64,000 nucleotides of DNA from Deltaproteobacteria bacterium (lineage in GTDB: Bacteria; Desulfobacterota; Desulfobacteria; Desulfobacterales; Desulfatirhabdiaceae). The stretch spans positions 33,841 to 97,840 of the forward strand of contig JACRBZ010000097.1 in NCBI GenBank assembly GCA_016219185.1, read 5' to 3'. A model generated the notes under the pieces. The model was not told the DNA's origin. It searched no databases and saw only the letters and a program-made list of their open reading frames with translations. Each line of letters opens with the position of its first letter. Positions within the stretch are counted from its first letter, which is position 1. Positions 34,357 through 43,362 of the stretch are shown piece after piece. The position numbers were made by a program, and so were the translations under genes.

Positions 34357-35472
34357 ATGCCGAGCGTTCAGGATATCGTCAATTTGATGGAAGACCTGGC
34401 GCCCACCCGCCTTGCGGAATCCTGGGACGCCGTGGGGCTTCAGGTGGGAAGAAGAGACTGGCCTGTTCGTTCGATCCGGGTGGCGCTGGACCCCTTGCCG
34501 GAAGTGGTTGCGGCGGCCTGCGATCAGCATGTCGACCTGCTGATCACCCATCATCCCCTGCTGTTTCAACCCGTTAAAAATCTGGACTTTTCCTCGCTCA
34601 CCGGTTCCATCCTTTATCAAGCAACCGTCAACCAACTTGCCGTTTACTGTGCCCATACTAATTTGGATAAAGTATCCGGAGGGTTGAACGATATCCTGGC
34701 AAAGCGGATCGGACTCGATCAGGTGGATATTCTTTCGCCGAGTGAAGATGCCGAATCCTGCAAGCTCGTCCTTTACGTTCCCGCTGATTATGAGCAGCAG
34801 GTGCTAAGCGCGCTGTTCCAGACCTCCGCCGGTATCATCGGCGAGTATTCATGCTGCGCGTTCAGAAACCCGGGCAAGGGCTCCTTTCTTCCGGGAGACC
34901 GGGCCAGGCCTTTTATCGGAAAACCCGGCCAGATTTCTCATGTGGATGAAATACGGATTGAAACCCTTGTCAATAAAAAGGACATTTCCGCTGTTCTTTC
35001 TCATGTCAGAAGCCATCATCCCTACCAAACCATGGCCTTTGACGTCTATCCCCTGTTGCCTGTCGCGAGCAGACACGGTTTTGGCCGGACAGGCACGATA
35101 ACCGAGCGCATGACTTTGCTTCAATTCGCTCAAACCGTTAAGGAAAAACTTTGTTTGCCGAATGTGAAAATATCCGGAAAACCGGATATGATGGTTCAGC
35201 GTGCCGCCATTTGTTCCGGAAGCGGCTCCAGTCTTCTGAATGCATTTTTTGCTTCAACCGCCGATGTGTATATCAGCGGGGATCTCCGGTATCACGATGC
35301 CAGGGCCGCTGAATCGGCGGGGAAGGCATTGCTCGACATCGGGCATTTTTCATCCGAACACTTGATGATCGAACCGGTCTGCGATTATCTCCGCCAGAGG
35401 ATCTCAAACGCATCCTGGGAAGTTTGCGTGGAAGCCTATCAACTTGAAAAAGACCCATTTACCATGATATAA
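34357..35472 (+). CDS. Nif3-like dinuclear metal centre protein (GTP cyclohydrolase I type 2 family)
   Basis: A 371-residue YqfO/YbgI-type protein. ATG 34357 follows AGGAG at a normal distance. Conserved metal ligands are seen in LLITHHPLLF, YCAHTNLD and LDIGHFSSEHLMIEP. The middle insert (about residues 130-240) is the PII/CutA-like domain present in the long version of this family. The biological role of the family is not settled. It is followed after 60 bases by the zinc-ribbon protein, a pairing common in delta-proteobacteria. Confidence 0.9.
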   Translation: MPSVQDIVNLMEDLAPTRLAESWDAVGLQVGRRDWPVRSIRVALDPLPEVVAAACDQHVDLLITHHPLLFQPVKNLDFSSLTGSILYQATVNQLAVYCAHTNLDKVSGGLNDILAKRIGLDQVDILSPSEDAESCKLVLYVPADYEQQVLSALFQTSAGIIGEYSCCAFRNPGKGSFLPGDRARPFIGKPGQISHVDEIRIETLVNKKDISAVLSHVRSHHPYQTMAFDVYPLLPVASRHGFGRTGTITERMTLLQFAQTVKEKLCLPNVKISGKPDMMVQRAAICSGSGSSLLNAFFASTADVYISGDLRYHDARAAESAGKALLDIGHFSSEHLMIEPVCDYLRQRISNASWEVCVEAYQLEKDPFTMI

Positions 35473-35532
35473 GATAAACAGGGTGATGGATGATCACCCC
35501 CAATTATTAACCCCAACATTGCGGGTAAAAAT

Positions 35533-36243
35533 ATGAAAGATCAGATAGATATTCTTGTTTCACTGCAGGAGATTGAAATTGAATCTTCAAGCGTAAAAAC
35601 CCACCTGTGTTCCATATCAAAACGACTGGATCTACTAAGTAGCAGCCAGAACGAATTGAAACAGCGCATCACGGATGAAACCGCGAAAATTGAAGAATTG
35701 AGAAAACTGTATCGCTCCCACGAATCCGACATCAAACAGAATCAGGTCATGATTAAAAGGAGTCAGGAACGACTGAATTCCATCAAGAACAACCGGGAAT
35801 ACCAGGCCCTGTTAAAAGAAATTGAAGAACTCAAGCGAACCAATTCCGCAACCGAAGAGTCGATGATTGATTATCTGAATCAGATTGATGATGCGGAGAA
35901 AAAAACGGCGGCGATGCATGAAGAGCTTCAGTTTGTGGAAAATGATATTCTGCAGGAACAGCAGGTTGTCGGTGTTGAAACCGAGGCTGCCGGAAAACGG
36001 CTGAAGGAACTGGATCAGGAACGGCAGAAAATGTCCGGTAAAATTGAGGCGGATGTGCTGAAGCTGTTTCAGAAGGTTCAGTCGCAGCAAGTCCGGGGAA
36101 ATGCCGTTGTTCCGGTTCAGGATGCCGTCTGTCATGGATGCTATGTCAATATCCCGCCGCAGATGTATAACGAACTGCAACGATGCGACAAATTGAGAAT
36201 GTGTCCGAACTGTCAACGGATCATTTACTGGAAGCAGATTTAA
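35533..36243 (+). CDS. Coiled-coil C4-type zinc-ribbon protein
   Basis: A 236-residue protein whose first about 180 residues form a long antiparallel coiled coil (e.g. IEELRKLYRSHESDIKQNQ). The C-terminal zinc ribbon has CHGCYVNIPPQ and CPNCQRIIYW. Members of this family (sometimes called CdsZ or DUF164-type) are conserved next to Nif3-like genes, and a role in translation or stress has been suggested for some. I infer nothing more from this sequence. The RNase P RNA gene begins eight bases after its stop. Confidence 0.88.
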   Translation: MKDQIDILVSLQEIEIESSSVKTHLCSISKRLDLLSSSQNELKQRITDETAKIEELRKLYRSHESDIKQNQVMIKRSQERLNSIKNNREYQALLKEIEELKRTNSATEESMIDYLNQIDDAEKKTAAMHEELQFVENDILQEQQVVGVETEAAGKRLKELDQERQKMSGKIEADVLKLFQKVQSQQVRGNAVVPVQDAVCHGCYVNIPPQMYNELQRCDKLRMCPNCQRIIYWKQI

Positions 36244-36250
36244 CGGATTT

Positions 36251-36665
36251 ATGGCCGAAGTAGAACAGACGATCGCCGGATTCCAACAGGATCCGGAGGA
36301 AAGTCCGAACACCACAGGGCAGGGTGCTCCATAACGTGGAGTCGTGGTAACGCGAAGGAAAGTGCAACAGAAAATATACCGCCCGGCGTTTTTGCTTTTT
36401 GCGCGTAGCGCAAAAAACAAAAACAGCCGGGTAAGGGTGAAATGGTGCGGTAAGAGCGCACCAGTTCTTCGGGTGACCGGAGAAGCTTGGTAAACCCCAC
36501 CTGGTGCAAGACCAAATAGAGGAGCGTTTGAAGGCTGCCCGCCTGAGCTCCCGGGTAGGTTGCAGGAGGCGCCTGGCAACAGGCGTCCACAGAGGAATGA
36601 TCGTCAGCCGGAATCGGGTAACCGGTTCCGGATACAGGATTCGGCTTACGGGCTGCTTCGGCCAT
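36251..36665 (+). ncRNA. rnpB: RNase P RNA (bacterial class A)
   Basis: The catalytic RNA of tRNA 5' processing. Helix P1 pairs ATGGCCGAAGTAG at the start with CTGCTTCGGCCAT at the end. Universal elements appear in order: GGAGGAAAGTCCG, CACAGGGCAGGGTGCTCCAT, GGTGAAATGGTGCGGTAAGA, GCACCAG, TGGTAAACCCCACCTGGTGC, AGACCAAATAG and ACAGAGGAATGATCGTC. A T-run follows P1, acting as terminator. A stem CTTTTTGCGC/GCGCAAAAAAC around 36390-36415 is an AT-rich extension. Long antisense ORFs here are artefacts. Confidence 0.96.
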
Positions 36666-36703
36666 TTTTTTTATAAAGGGTTAGGGATGAGAGGATTTTT
36701 ATT

Positions 36704-37462
36704 ATGTTGTTAATCGAAGAACTCAGGGTGGAAGTCGGCGGTAAGCCGATCCTGAAGAATGTGAACATGCATATTCCTGAAGGCGAGACCCATATTCTCT
36801 TTGGTCCCAACGGGTCGGGAAAAACCAGCCTGATGATGACATTGATGGGATTTTCAGGCTATGTGGTGACTCACGGGAAAATTACCTTTAAAGAAGAGGA
36901 TATCACCTATCTGCCGATTTATGATCGGGCTCGTATGGGAATCGGCATATCCTTTCAGAGACCACCTACCATCAATGGCCTGAAAACCCGCGCCATGGTT
37001 GAAATCTGCGCCGGAGAGCGATCCGTGGATATTGATGCGCTTTCCGCCCAGTTGAATTTCCAGGAATTTCTGGAAAGAGATGTAAACCATAATTTTTCCG
37101 GTGGCGAGATCAAACGTTCCGAGCTGTTGCAGCTCATGGCCCAGCAGCCGGACCTGGTACTCCTGGATGAGCCGGAATCCGGCGTGGATCTGGAAAGCAT
37201 CGTCATGCTGGGAGACACCATAAACAGCCTGCTCAAAAGGGGTATTAAACGTCCGAATCAAAAATCCCACAAGGAAATCGTCGGGGATCGGTCCAAATCC
37301 GCGCTGGTGATTACCCATACCGGCCATATACTGGACTACATCAACGCAGACAAGGGGCAGGTGCTTTATAACGGCGTTCTGTGCTGTTCGCGAAACGCCA
37401 GGGAAATCCTGAAATGGATTCGGGAATACGGGTATGAGGAGTGTGTCCGATGTCAGATGTAG
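36704..37462 (+). CDS. sufC: SufC-like ABC ATPase of Fe-S cluster assembly
   Basis: A 252-residue cytoplasmic ATPase: Walker A FGPNGSGKTSL, ABC signature NFSGGEIKRSEL, Walker B LVLLDEPESGVD and switch histidine VITHTG. The DEPESGVD variant and close coupling to a SufB/SufD-family gene (ATG of the next gene inside this gene) identify it as SufC rather than a transporter. It powers conformational change of the scaffold during cluster building. GAGG precedes the ATG. Only sufC and one sufBD are present, with no sufS, sufE or sufU nearby. Confidence 0.92.
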   Translation: MLLIEELRVEVGGKPILKNVNMHIPEGETHILFGPNGSGKTSLMMTLMGFSGYVVTHGKITFKEEDITYLPIYDRARMGIGISFQRPPTINGLKTRAMVEICAGERSVDIDALSAQLNFQEFLERDVNHNFSGGEIKRSELLQLMAQQPDLVLLDEPESGVDLESIVMLGDTINSLLKRGIKRPNQKSHKEIVGDRSKSALVITHTGHILDYINADKGQVLYNGVLCCSRNAREILKWIREYGYEECVRCQM

Positions 37463-38622
37463 AAAATAAAGGGGTGGACCTGAACGTCTATCGGGACGAT
37501 GCCGCCCCTCATGAATATCTTCCCGAATTAAGCCGAATCGATGCCGGGGATGCGCAGCAGTTTTTGAATGTGGGGGTGGACCCTTCGGAAAGTGGACGCG
37601 GGGGATCTTTTATTCAGAAAGACATGTCCGTGATTCATTGTAAAACCTGTCAACCTGGCATCGAGATCATGGGAATTTCTCAGGCCCAGAAACAACACGG
37701 CTGGCTGAAAGACTATATCTGGAAAAATGTTCTGCCGGAAAGCGATTTGTTTACCAGCCGGGTCAAGGAAAAGCCCCATGAAGGATATTTTATCCGGTCG
37801 CTTCCGGGTGCCAAATCCAGCCAGCCGGTTCAGGCCTGCATGTATATTGCCACTGAAAAATTTTCCCAGCATGTTCATAACATCGTCGTTGCCGAGGAAA
37901 ATTCCGAGCTTCACATCATCACCGGCTGTGCCACGGCCCCCCATCTGGTTTCAGGCCTTCATGTGGGCGTTTCCGAATTCTACATCAAAAAAGGGGCCAA
38001 GCTCACCTTTACCATGATTCACGACTGGGGAGAACAGATCAATGTCCGTCCCCGAACCGTGACCCGCGTGGAGGAAGGCGGCATTTTCATTTCAAATTAC
38101 ATTTCCCTGAGACCCGTGGGCTCGCTTCAGATGTTTCCGACCACCTATCTGGAAGGCAGGGGGGCAACGGCCCGGTTTAACAGCATTCTGGTTGCCAGCA
38201 AGGGAAGCCATCTGGACGTGGGAGCGCGAGTGATTTTAAGCGCCCCGGAAACCCGCGCCGAGATCATCTCCCGCGGCATCACAACCGGCGGAACCATCAT
38301 TGCCAGGGGCGATCTGATCGGGAAGGTCGCGGGTGTCAAGGCCCATCTGGAATGTAAGGGCCTGATTTTGAACAATGGCCTCATGCACGCGATCCCGGAA
38401 CTTTCAGGCTATGTTCCAGGCGTTGAAATGTCTCATGAGGCGGCAGTGGGTAAAATTGACAAGCGGGAAATCGAATACCTGATGGCAAGGGGGCTTGATG
38501 AAGAATCCGCCATTTCCACGATTGTTCGCGGGTTCTTGAATGTGGATATCGAAGGACTGCCGCCGGCCCTGAAGCAGAAACTGGATCAGACCGTTTCCGA
38601 AACCCAGAAAGATATGATGTAG
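37450..38622 (+). CDS. SufB/SufD-family Fe-S cluster scaffold protein
   Basis: A 390-residue protein from ATG 37450 (MSDVENK; GGAG upstream), overlapping sufC by 13 bases. The C-terminal beta-helix core matches the SufBD family: HNIVVAEENSELHIITGC, SLGSLQMFP-like RPVGSLQMFPTTYLEG, SKGSHLDVGARV and MSHEAAVGKIDKREIEYLMA. A single SufBD partner with SufC is the minimal (SMS-type) arrangement of many anaerobes and archaea, in which the one protein serves as the scaffold homodimer. An N-terminal CKTC pair near residue 60 might bind metal. Confidence 0.9.
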   Translation: MSDVENKGVDLNVYRDDAAPHEYLPELSRIDAGDAQQFLNVGVDPSESGRGGSFIQKDMSVIHCKTCQPGIEIMGISQAQKQHGWLKDYIWKNVLPESDLFTSRVKEKPHEGYFIRSLPGAKSSQPVQACMYIATEKFSQHVHNIVVAEENSELHIITGCATAPHLVSGLHVGVSEFYIKKGAKLTFTMIHDWGEQINVRPRTVTRVEEGGIFISNYISLRPVGSLQMFPTTYLEGRGATARFNSILVASKGSHLDVGARVILSAPETRAEIISRGITTGGTIIARGDLIGKVAGVKAHLECKGLILNNGLMHAIPELSGYVPGVEMSHEAAVGKIDKREIEYLMARGLDEESAISTIVRGFLNVDIEGLPPALKQKLDQTVSETQKDMM

Positions 38623-38699
38623 AGGTGACCCGCCGATTACTCCTGCGTAAAATGGATATTCAGGCCGCATCATAATTACTTCGGAAGGAGAATTGAAAC

Positions 38700-40004
38700 G
38701 TGTCAGCACCCTCTTGTCACATTCCTTTTATTGAGAAAACCCGGTTTTTTGCGCATGATCTTTTCAAATGCTGTTTGTATATTTCCAGTTTTACAACGCA
38801 ACAGAATCTTTTCACCAAGATGCTGTATTCCAAGTTGACGTCAACCACAAAATTGCTGGAAGATTTTCTGGATTTTCATGGCGCCAAGAACAATAAAAAC
38901 TGGTATTATTTCAGAGAACTTACGGCAACACTCATTCATCTCAGTATCGGCAGTTATTCCCAGAAACATATTTCCAATCGTCTGACTTTTTATGGACTTG
39001 AAAATTCGGGTGAATTCAAAGCCCAGGGCCAGGTTACGCAGGAATTTCTCAATGCGTCGCTGATGAAAATAGCGCCGGCAATCCTGGAGGAAGCCCGAAG
39101 GCTGAACATCCCCATACCGGAAAGAGGTTATGAACCTTCTGATTTTCCGACCGCGACCACCTGTGAAATGCTGGAATCCGATGTGGATGATACGGATAAG
39201 GACCAGCAGAAACTGCATATTGTAAAAATTGCCAGTGAATTTCTCAGTATTGCCGGGAATTTTGATCAACTGGGTTTTTATGAACCCTATGAAATTCAGG
39301 AAATCCGGGCGATTGTTCCCGAAAAGATCAATGAAGTCGAAATTCGCCGCTTTGAGATGCTGGTCCACAATCTTCAGTCTTCATTCGATACGTATGTGAT
39401 TCATGGGGGGTTCCGGATTGGAAAGCGAAAGCTGACGGACCTGCGCGGACATTTTTCAGTCGTCTTTCACCTGCTTCAGATGACAGGGCGACTCCTTCAT
39501 CTTTATGAGCGGCATCTTCATGAAGCCGGATATAAAAATACCTATAAAATGGTTCAGGACCGGCTTTCATCCCTGGTGGACCCGGAGATGTTGCTGGACC
39601 GGACCATCAATTACGGCCTCTATTATGCCTGCCATTTCCTGAACATCGGGAAAAAGCTGGCACGGGAAATCCTGAACGAATATATTGAACGGTCTTCCAT
39701 TAAGGTGGGCATTCCGGTAGCCCTGGGGTTTCACAGCCGGCCAAGTCTTCTGGTGGCAAAAATTGTTCAGTATTACGGTGGCCAGGTCGAGCTTTGTGTC
39801 GGTGAGGACCGGTTTGATGCCAGCAGTGTCCTGGATATTCAATGGGCCGGCGGGAAAATCCACAAGGAAAACGTCACGGAAGTGGTCTTTGAAGGCGACA
39901 CCCGGGCACTGGCCGATATTGAAATCCTGGCTGGCGTGAATTACGGGGAAGATACGATGGGAAAAGGGGTTCCCTTGCCAAAAGAACTGAAGTATCTGAG
40001 ATAA
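38700..40004 (+). CDS. Large protein with C-terminal HPr-like domain
   Basis: A 434-residue protein starting at GTG 38700, nine bases after GGAAGGAG. The N-terminal about 340 residues are mostly helical and match no family I know (e.g. FRELTATLIHLSIGSYSQKH). The C-terminal about 90 residues match HPr of the phosphotransferase system: ALGFHSRPSLLVAKIVQYYG has the histidine at the phosphorylated position, and FDASSVLDIQWAGGKI corresponds to the regulatory serine loop. No other PTS gene is near. It is probably a regulatory or phospho-relay protein rather than a sugar transporter component. Confidence 0.75.
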   Translation: MSAPSCHIPFIEKTRFFAHDLFKCCLYISSFTTQQNLFTKMLYSKLTSTTKLLEDFLDFHGAKNNKNWYYFRELTATLIHLSIGSYSQKHISNRLTFYGLENSGEFKAQGQVTQEFLNASLMKIAPAILEEARRLNIPIPERGYEPSDFPTATTCEMLESDVDDTDKDQQKLHIVKIASEFLSIAGNFDQLGFYEPYEIQEIRAIVPEKINEVEIRRFEMLVHNLQSSFDTYVIHGGFRIGKRKLTDLRGHFSVVFHLLQMTGRLLHLYERHLHEAGYKNTYKMVQDRLSSLVDPEMLLDRTINYGLYYACHFLNIGKKLAREILNEYIERSSIKVGIPVALGFHSRPSLLVAKIVQYYGGQVELCVGEDRFDASSVLDIQWAGGKIHKENVTEVVFEGDTRALADIEILAGVNYGEDTMGKGVPLPKELKYLR

Positions 40005-40072
40005 TAATGGCCAGGTCAGTTGCCGGTATAAACTGATCGCTTGCCCCTTACCACTAAACGGAAAGCCTTTCG

Positions 40073-40768
40073 ATGTCTGTCTCAGCCATTATCGTTGCCG
40101 GAGGAAAAGGGATTCGAATGGGCTCCGCCACCCGCAAGCAGTACATGCTGCTGGCGGGCAAACCCATCGTCTGTCATACGCTGGCAGTCTTCGACGCCTG
40201 TCCCTGCATTGAGGAAATGTATCTGGTGGTTCCGCCCGACGACCTGGATACCTGCTCTGAAAAATGGATTTCTTCTCTGACACTGCATAAAAAAATACAT
40301 CTTGTCGCCGGAGGCATCGAACGGCAGGATTCGGTTTTTCAGGGGATTCAGGCAATATCGGGTCAGCAATGTGAAGTCGTGGTAATTCACGATGCGGTTC
40401 GCCCGTTTGTCAGCTCCCCTATGATCGAGGCCTGTGTCGGCGAGGCCCGTATCTCGGGCGCCTGCATCGTTGGCATGCCTGCCATGGATACGGCAAAACT
40501 GGTGAATTCGGGCCGGATCGAACGCACGCTGGACCGAAACACCATCTGGATGGCTCAGACGCCGCAGGCTTTCGATTTGAACCTGATCCGGACCGCCCAT
40601 GAACAGGCCAGGTCGGATCGCTTCACGGGAACCGATGACGCCATGCTGGTTGAGCGGTTGGGTCGCAAGGTCCGGATCATTGCCGGTTCCCGACTGAACA
40701 TGAAAATTACAACTCCCGAGGATCTTGCCCTGGCAGAGGGGATCCTTCACCGCATGCCAACTGATTAA
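40073..40768 (+). CDS. ispD: 2-C-methyl-D-erythritol 4-phosphate cytidylyltransferase IspD
   Basis: A 231-residue enzyme of the non-mevalonate isoprenoid pathway, joining CTP and MEP. The N-terminal SAIIVAGGKGIRMGSATRKQ is the CTP-binding loop. VVVIHDAVRPFVS, TAKLVNSGRIERTLDR, WMAQTPQAFDLNLI and GSRLNMKITTPEDLALAE are family motifs in the right order, and the length is normal. It is not fused to IspF here. GGAAAG precedes the ATG. A repeat follows the stop. Confidence 0.95.
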   Translation: MSVSAIIVAGGKGIRMGSATRKQYMLLAGKPIVCHTLAVFDACPCIEEMYLVVPPDDLDTCSEKWISSLTLHKKIHLVAGGIERQDSVFQGIQAISGQQCEVVVIHDAVRPFVSSPMIEACVGEARISGACIVGMPAMDTAKLVNSGRIERTLDRNTIWMAQTPQAFDLNLIRTAHEQARSDRFTGTDDAMLVERLGRKVRIIAGSRLNMKITTPEDLALAEGILHRMPTD

Positions 40769-40872
40769 TTTCCCCCTTTGAACAAGGGGGATTAAGGGGG
40801 ATTAATTACGGTGGTCAAGTTGCCGGTTATCATGAAATCCCCCATGGCCCCCATTTCCCAAAGGGGGGAATC
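40769..40872. repeat. C/G-run intergenic inverted repeat
   Basis: A 104-base block opens with TCCCCCTTTGAACAAGGGGG (its own hairpin) and closes with CCCATGGCCCC...AAAGGGGGGAAT. The outer ends are inverted copies of each other (ATTTCCCCCTTT against AAAGGGGGGAAT). It resembles the CCCCCTTT-type intergenic repeats seen in many bacteria. It may also act as the ispD terminator. Confidence 0.65.
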
Positions 40873-40927
40873 CTGAAAACAGCCGAAAAGATGATCCGGT
40901 TTACATCCGGATAATGGAGGTTTTGTT

Positions 40928-42562
40928 ATGAATGATACGCATCCTCAACCCAGTACCCAACAGCAACCCAACACCCAACAGCAGGTTGATTTTATCAAAC
41001 AGTTGAAAACGACGTTTGAAAAAATGCCCCATGACATCGATCTCTTGTTGTTCACGCAGAAAGGCAAGGAGGATGCTTTTGCCGAGGGCTCCCGGCAGAT
41101 CGTGCGGGCGTTTCGCGAACTGACGTCGCGAATACGGCTGCGTGAATTCGGTCTCGATCATAAAATGGCCGCAAAATATCAGGTCGAGCATGCACCCACG
41201 CTGCTGATCGCACCGGACCGATATGGCATCCGCTGGCTCGGCGCGCCCCTGGGTGAGGAGGCCAGAACATTTCTGGAGACCATTTTGATGGTGGGCACGG
41301 GCATGAGCGGTTTAAGTGAGCAGTCCAGAAAAGTCATCGCAAAAATCGATTCGGAGCGGCTGATCAAGGTGTTTGTCAGTCCCAGTTGTCCCTACTGTCC
41401 GCAGCAGGCGGTCAATGCCGTAAGAGCCGTGATTGAAAAACCGGATTTGATATCGCTTGAAATCATCGACATTCAGAGCCAGCCGGAAATTGCGCATCAG
41501 TATTCCGCTCACAGCGTTCCGCAGGCATTTGCAAACGACGTGCTGATCGGGATGGGCGCGCAGCCCGAGGAAGTCTTTGCCCTGTCCTTGAGTCGACTGG
41601 AGCCCCAGACCGTTTTTATTCCGGACAGCGATGCAGAACTGGTTGAAACCGATCTGCTGATTATCGGCGGCGGGCCCGCCGGACTGACGGCCGGGATATA
41701 CGCGGTGCGAAGCGGCCTGAAAACAGCCATTGTCGAGCGGAATGTCCTGGGCGGGCAGGTGGCCACAACGCCAATTGTTGAGAATTATCCGGGATTTACA
41801 CAGGTCGGTGGAAAAACCCTGGTGGATATTATGGTGACCCACGCCCTTGAATATGTCCAGATTTTCCCCGGAGAAGAAGTCATTGATGTGGTTCCCGGAA
41901 AACCGTTCGAGGTCACCACCGGCAGGCGTAGATTTAAATCCAAGACCATTCTGCTGGCAACGGGCGCCAATCACAAGCATCTGAACGCTCCCGGCGAAAA
42001 GCGCCTGTCCGGAAGAGGGGTCAGTTATTGCAGTACCTGTGACGGCCCCCTGTTCAAGGGCAGAAATGTCGTCATTGTGGGCGGGGGGAACAGCGCGGTT
42101 ACCGAGGCACTTTATCTGCATCACATGGGCGTGGGGGTTACCCTGATTCACCGCAGGGACAGTCTGAGGGCCCAGGAATTTCTGGTCAAGCAACTGACTT
42201 TCAGTGGAATCCCCATACTCTGGAATACCGAAATTACGGAAATAACCGGCAAGGAAAGGGTCGAATCCATCTCGCTGAAAAATACCCGGACAGGTGAAAC
42301 CTCTTTTCTTGCCGTTGATGGCGTCTTTCTCTCCATCGGATACGAGCCGTCCGTTGAACTGGCCCGGAAAGCAGGCGTTGCCCTGACGCCGGATGGCTTT
42401 ATTCAGAAGGACGCTAAACACCGCACCAATATTCCAGGGATTTATTCCGCCGGAGATGTCGAAGGCGGATACAAGCAGATCGTCACGGCCGCGGGTCAGG
42501 GTGCCGAGGCTGCCATGGCCATTTTTGAGGATATGATCAATCCTTACTGGCAGAAGTCATAA
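40928..42562 (+). CDS. AhpF-like FAD disulfide reductase (glutaredoxin-like plus thioredoxin-reductase domains)
   Basis: A 544-residue flavoenzyme. After a Gln-rich start (PSTQQQPNTQQQ), residues about 15-235 form two thioredoxin-fold units like AhpF/PDO, the second with SPSCPYCPQQAV. From about 240 a thioredoxin-reductase module follows: GGGPAGLTAGIYAVRSG for FAD, redox-active CSTCDGP, and GGGNSAVTEALYL with HRRDSLRA for NADPH. AhpF normally feeds the peroxidase AhpC, but no ahpC is visible here. GGAGG gives a firm start. Its stop is directly followed by the pxpB start, so the two are coupled. Confidence 0.9.
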   Translation: MNDTHPQPSTQQQPNTQQQVDFIKQLKTTFEKMPHDIDLLLFTQKGKEDAFAEGSRQIVRAFRELTSRIRLREFGLDHKMAAKYQVEHAPTLLIAPDRYGIRWLGAPLGEEARTFLETILMVGTGMSGLSEQSRKVIAKIDSERLIKVFVSPSCPYCPQQAVNAVRAVIEKPDLISLEIIDIQSQPEIAHQYSAHSVPQAFANDVLIGMGAQPEEVFALSLSRLEPQTVFIPDSDAELVETDLLIIGGGPAGLTAGIYAVRSGLKTAIVERNVLGGQVATTPIVENYPGFTQVGGKTLVDIMVTHALEYVQIFPGEEVIDVVPGKPFEVTTGRRRFKSKTILLATGANHKHLNAPGEKRLSGRGVSYCSTCDGPLFKGRNVVIVGGGNSAVTEALYLHHMGVGVTLIHRRDSLRAQEFLVKQLTFSGIPILWNTEITEITGKERVESISLKNTRTGETSFLAVDGVFLSIGYEPSVELARKAGVALTPDGFIQKDAKHRTNIPGIYSAGDVEGGYKQIVTAAGQGAEAAMAIFEDMINPYWQKS

Positions 42563-43258
42563 ATGTTGGTTTTTTATGATCCTCCCCGGTTTCTACCATG
42601 CGGCGACACGGGACTCAGCGTGGAATTCGCCGACGGGATCGACCACCGGGTAAATGACAGGGTTCAGCGCCTGTTCCGGTATCTTCGGGCAAAATCCTTC
42701 CCGGGAATCGCGGACCTGAATCCGACCTACAGCTCGCTGTTCATCCAGTACCGTCCCTGGGAGTGTTCGTTCGAGAATCTGGTGATTCTTGTCGAACAAG
42801 GGCTGAAGGCTCCCGATGATGGCCATGTTCGACAGGCCGCTCCGATTCGGATTCCCGTCTGTTATGGCGGTGTTTTCGGTCCGGATATGGATGAAGTCGC
42901 CGCCTTTCATGGCATGACCATTGATCAGGTCGTCCGGCTTCACAGCGCGCCAAAATATTACGTTTACATGATCGGCTTTACTCCCGGATTTCCCTATCTC
43001 GGCGGGCTCGATGAACGGCTCTTTACCCCGCGCAAAAAAGAGCCCCGGAAATCGGTTTCAGCCGGCAGTGTGGGGATTGCCGATCGCCAGACCGGCATAT
43101 ATTCCATCGATAGCCCGGGCGGTTGGCAGTTGATCGGCAAGACTCCTTTGAAATTGTTTGACTGGCAGCGTCCGGATCCGTTTCTGCTCAGCCCCGGGGA
43201 TTTTCTTCATTTCGTTCCCATTACGGAAGATGAATTTGAAAGCATTCGCGATCATTGA
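42563..43258 (+). CDS. pxpB: 5-oxoprolinase subunit PxpB (KipI/allophanate hydrolase subunit 1 family)
   Basis: A 231-residue protein of the PxpB/KipI family: LPCGDTGLSVEFADGID near the start, YVYMIGFTPGFPYLGGLDER and PRKSVSAGSVGIADRQTGIY are the usual signatures. With PxpC and PxpA it converts 5-oxoproline to glutamate using ATP. The start ATG lies right after the stop of the AhpF-like gene. The operon continuation (pxpC) is 1.96 kb away, separated by decayed integrase genes. No pxpA (LamB/YcsF) is in the window. Confidence 0.92.
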   Translation: MLVFYDPPRFLPCGDTGLSVEFADGIDHRVNDRVQRLFRYLRAKSFPGIADLNPTYSSLFIQYRPWECSFENLVILVEQGLKAPDDGHVRQAAPIRIPVCYGGVFGPDMDEVAAFHGMTIDQVVRLHSAPKYYVYMIGFTPGFPYLGGLDERLFTPRKKEPRKSVSAGSVGIADRQTGIYSIDSPGGWQLIGKTPLKLFDWQRPDPFLLSPGDFLHFVPITEDEFESIRDH

Positions 43259-43362
43259 ACTATGCCATAACAAATTATAATATATGTTTAAGATACCCCA
43301 ACTACCCCAAAAATATCTGCTTAACCCCCCCTATCCTGAGATAAACCGATGGGAGCAGGATA

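Noticed and set aside
36249..36665. Minus-strand ORF of 138 codons
   Set aside because: It coincides with the RNase P RNA gene, whose conserved elements explain the sequence.
41312..42421. Minus-strand ORF of 369 codons
   Set aside because: It is a shadow of the AhpF-like gene, with no ribosome site or family motif.
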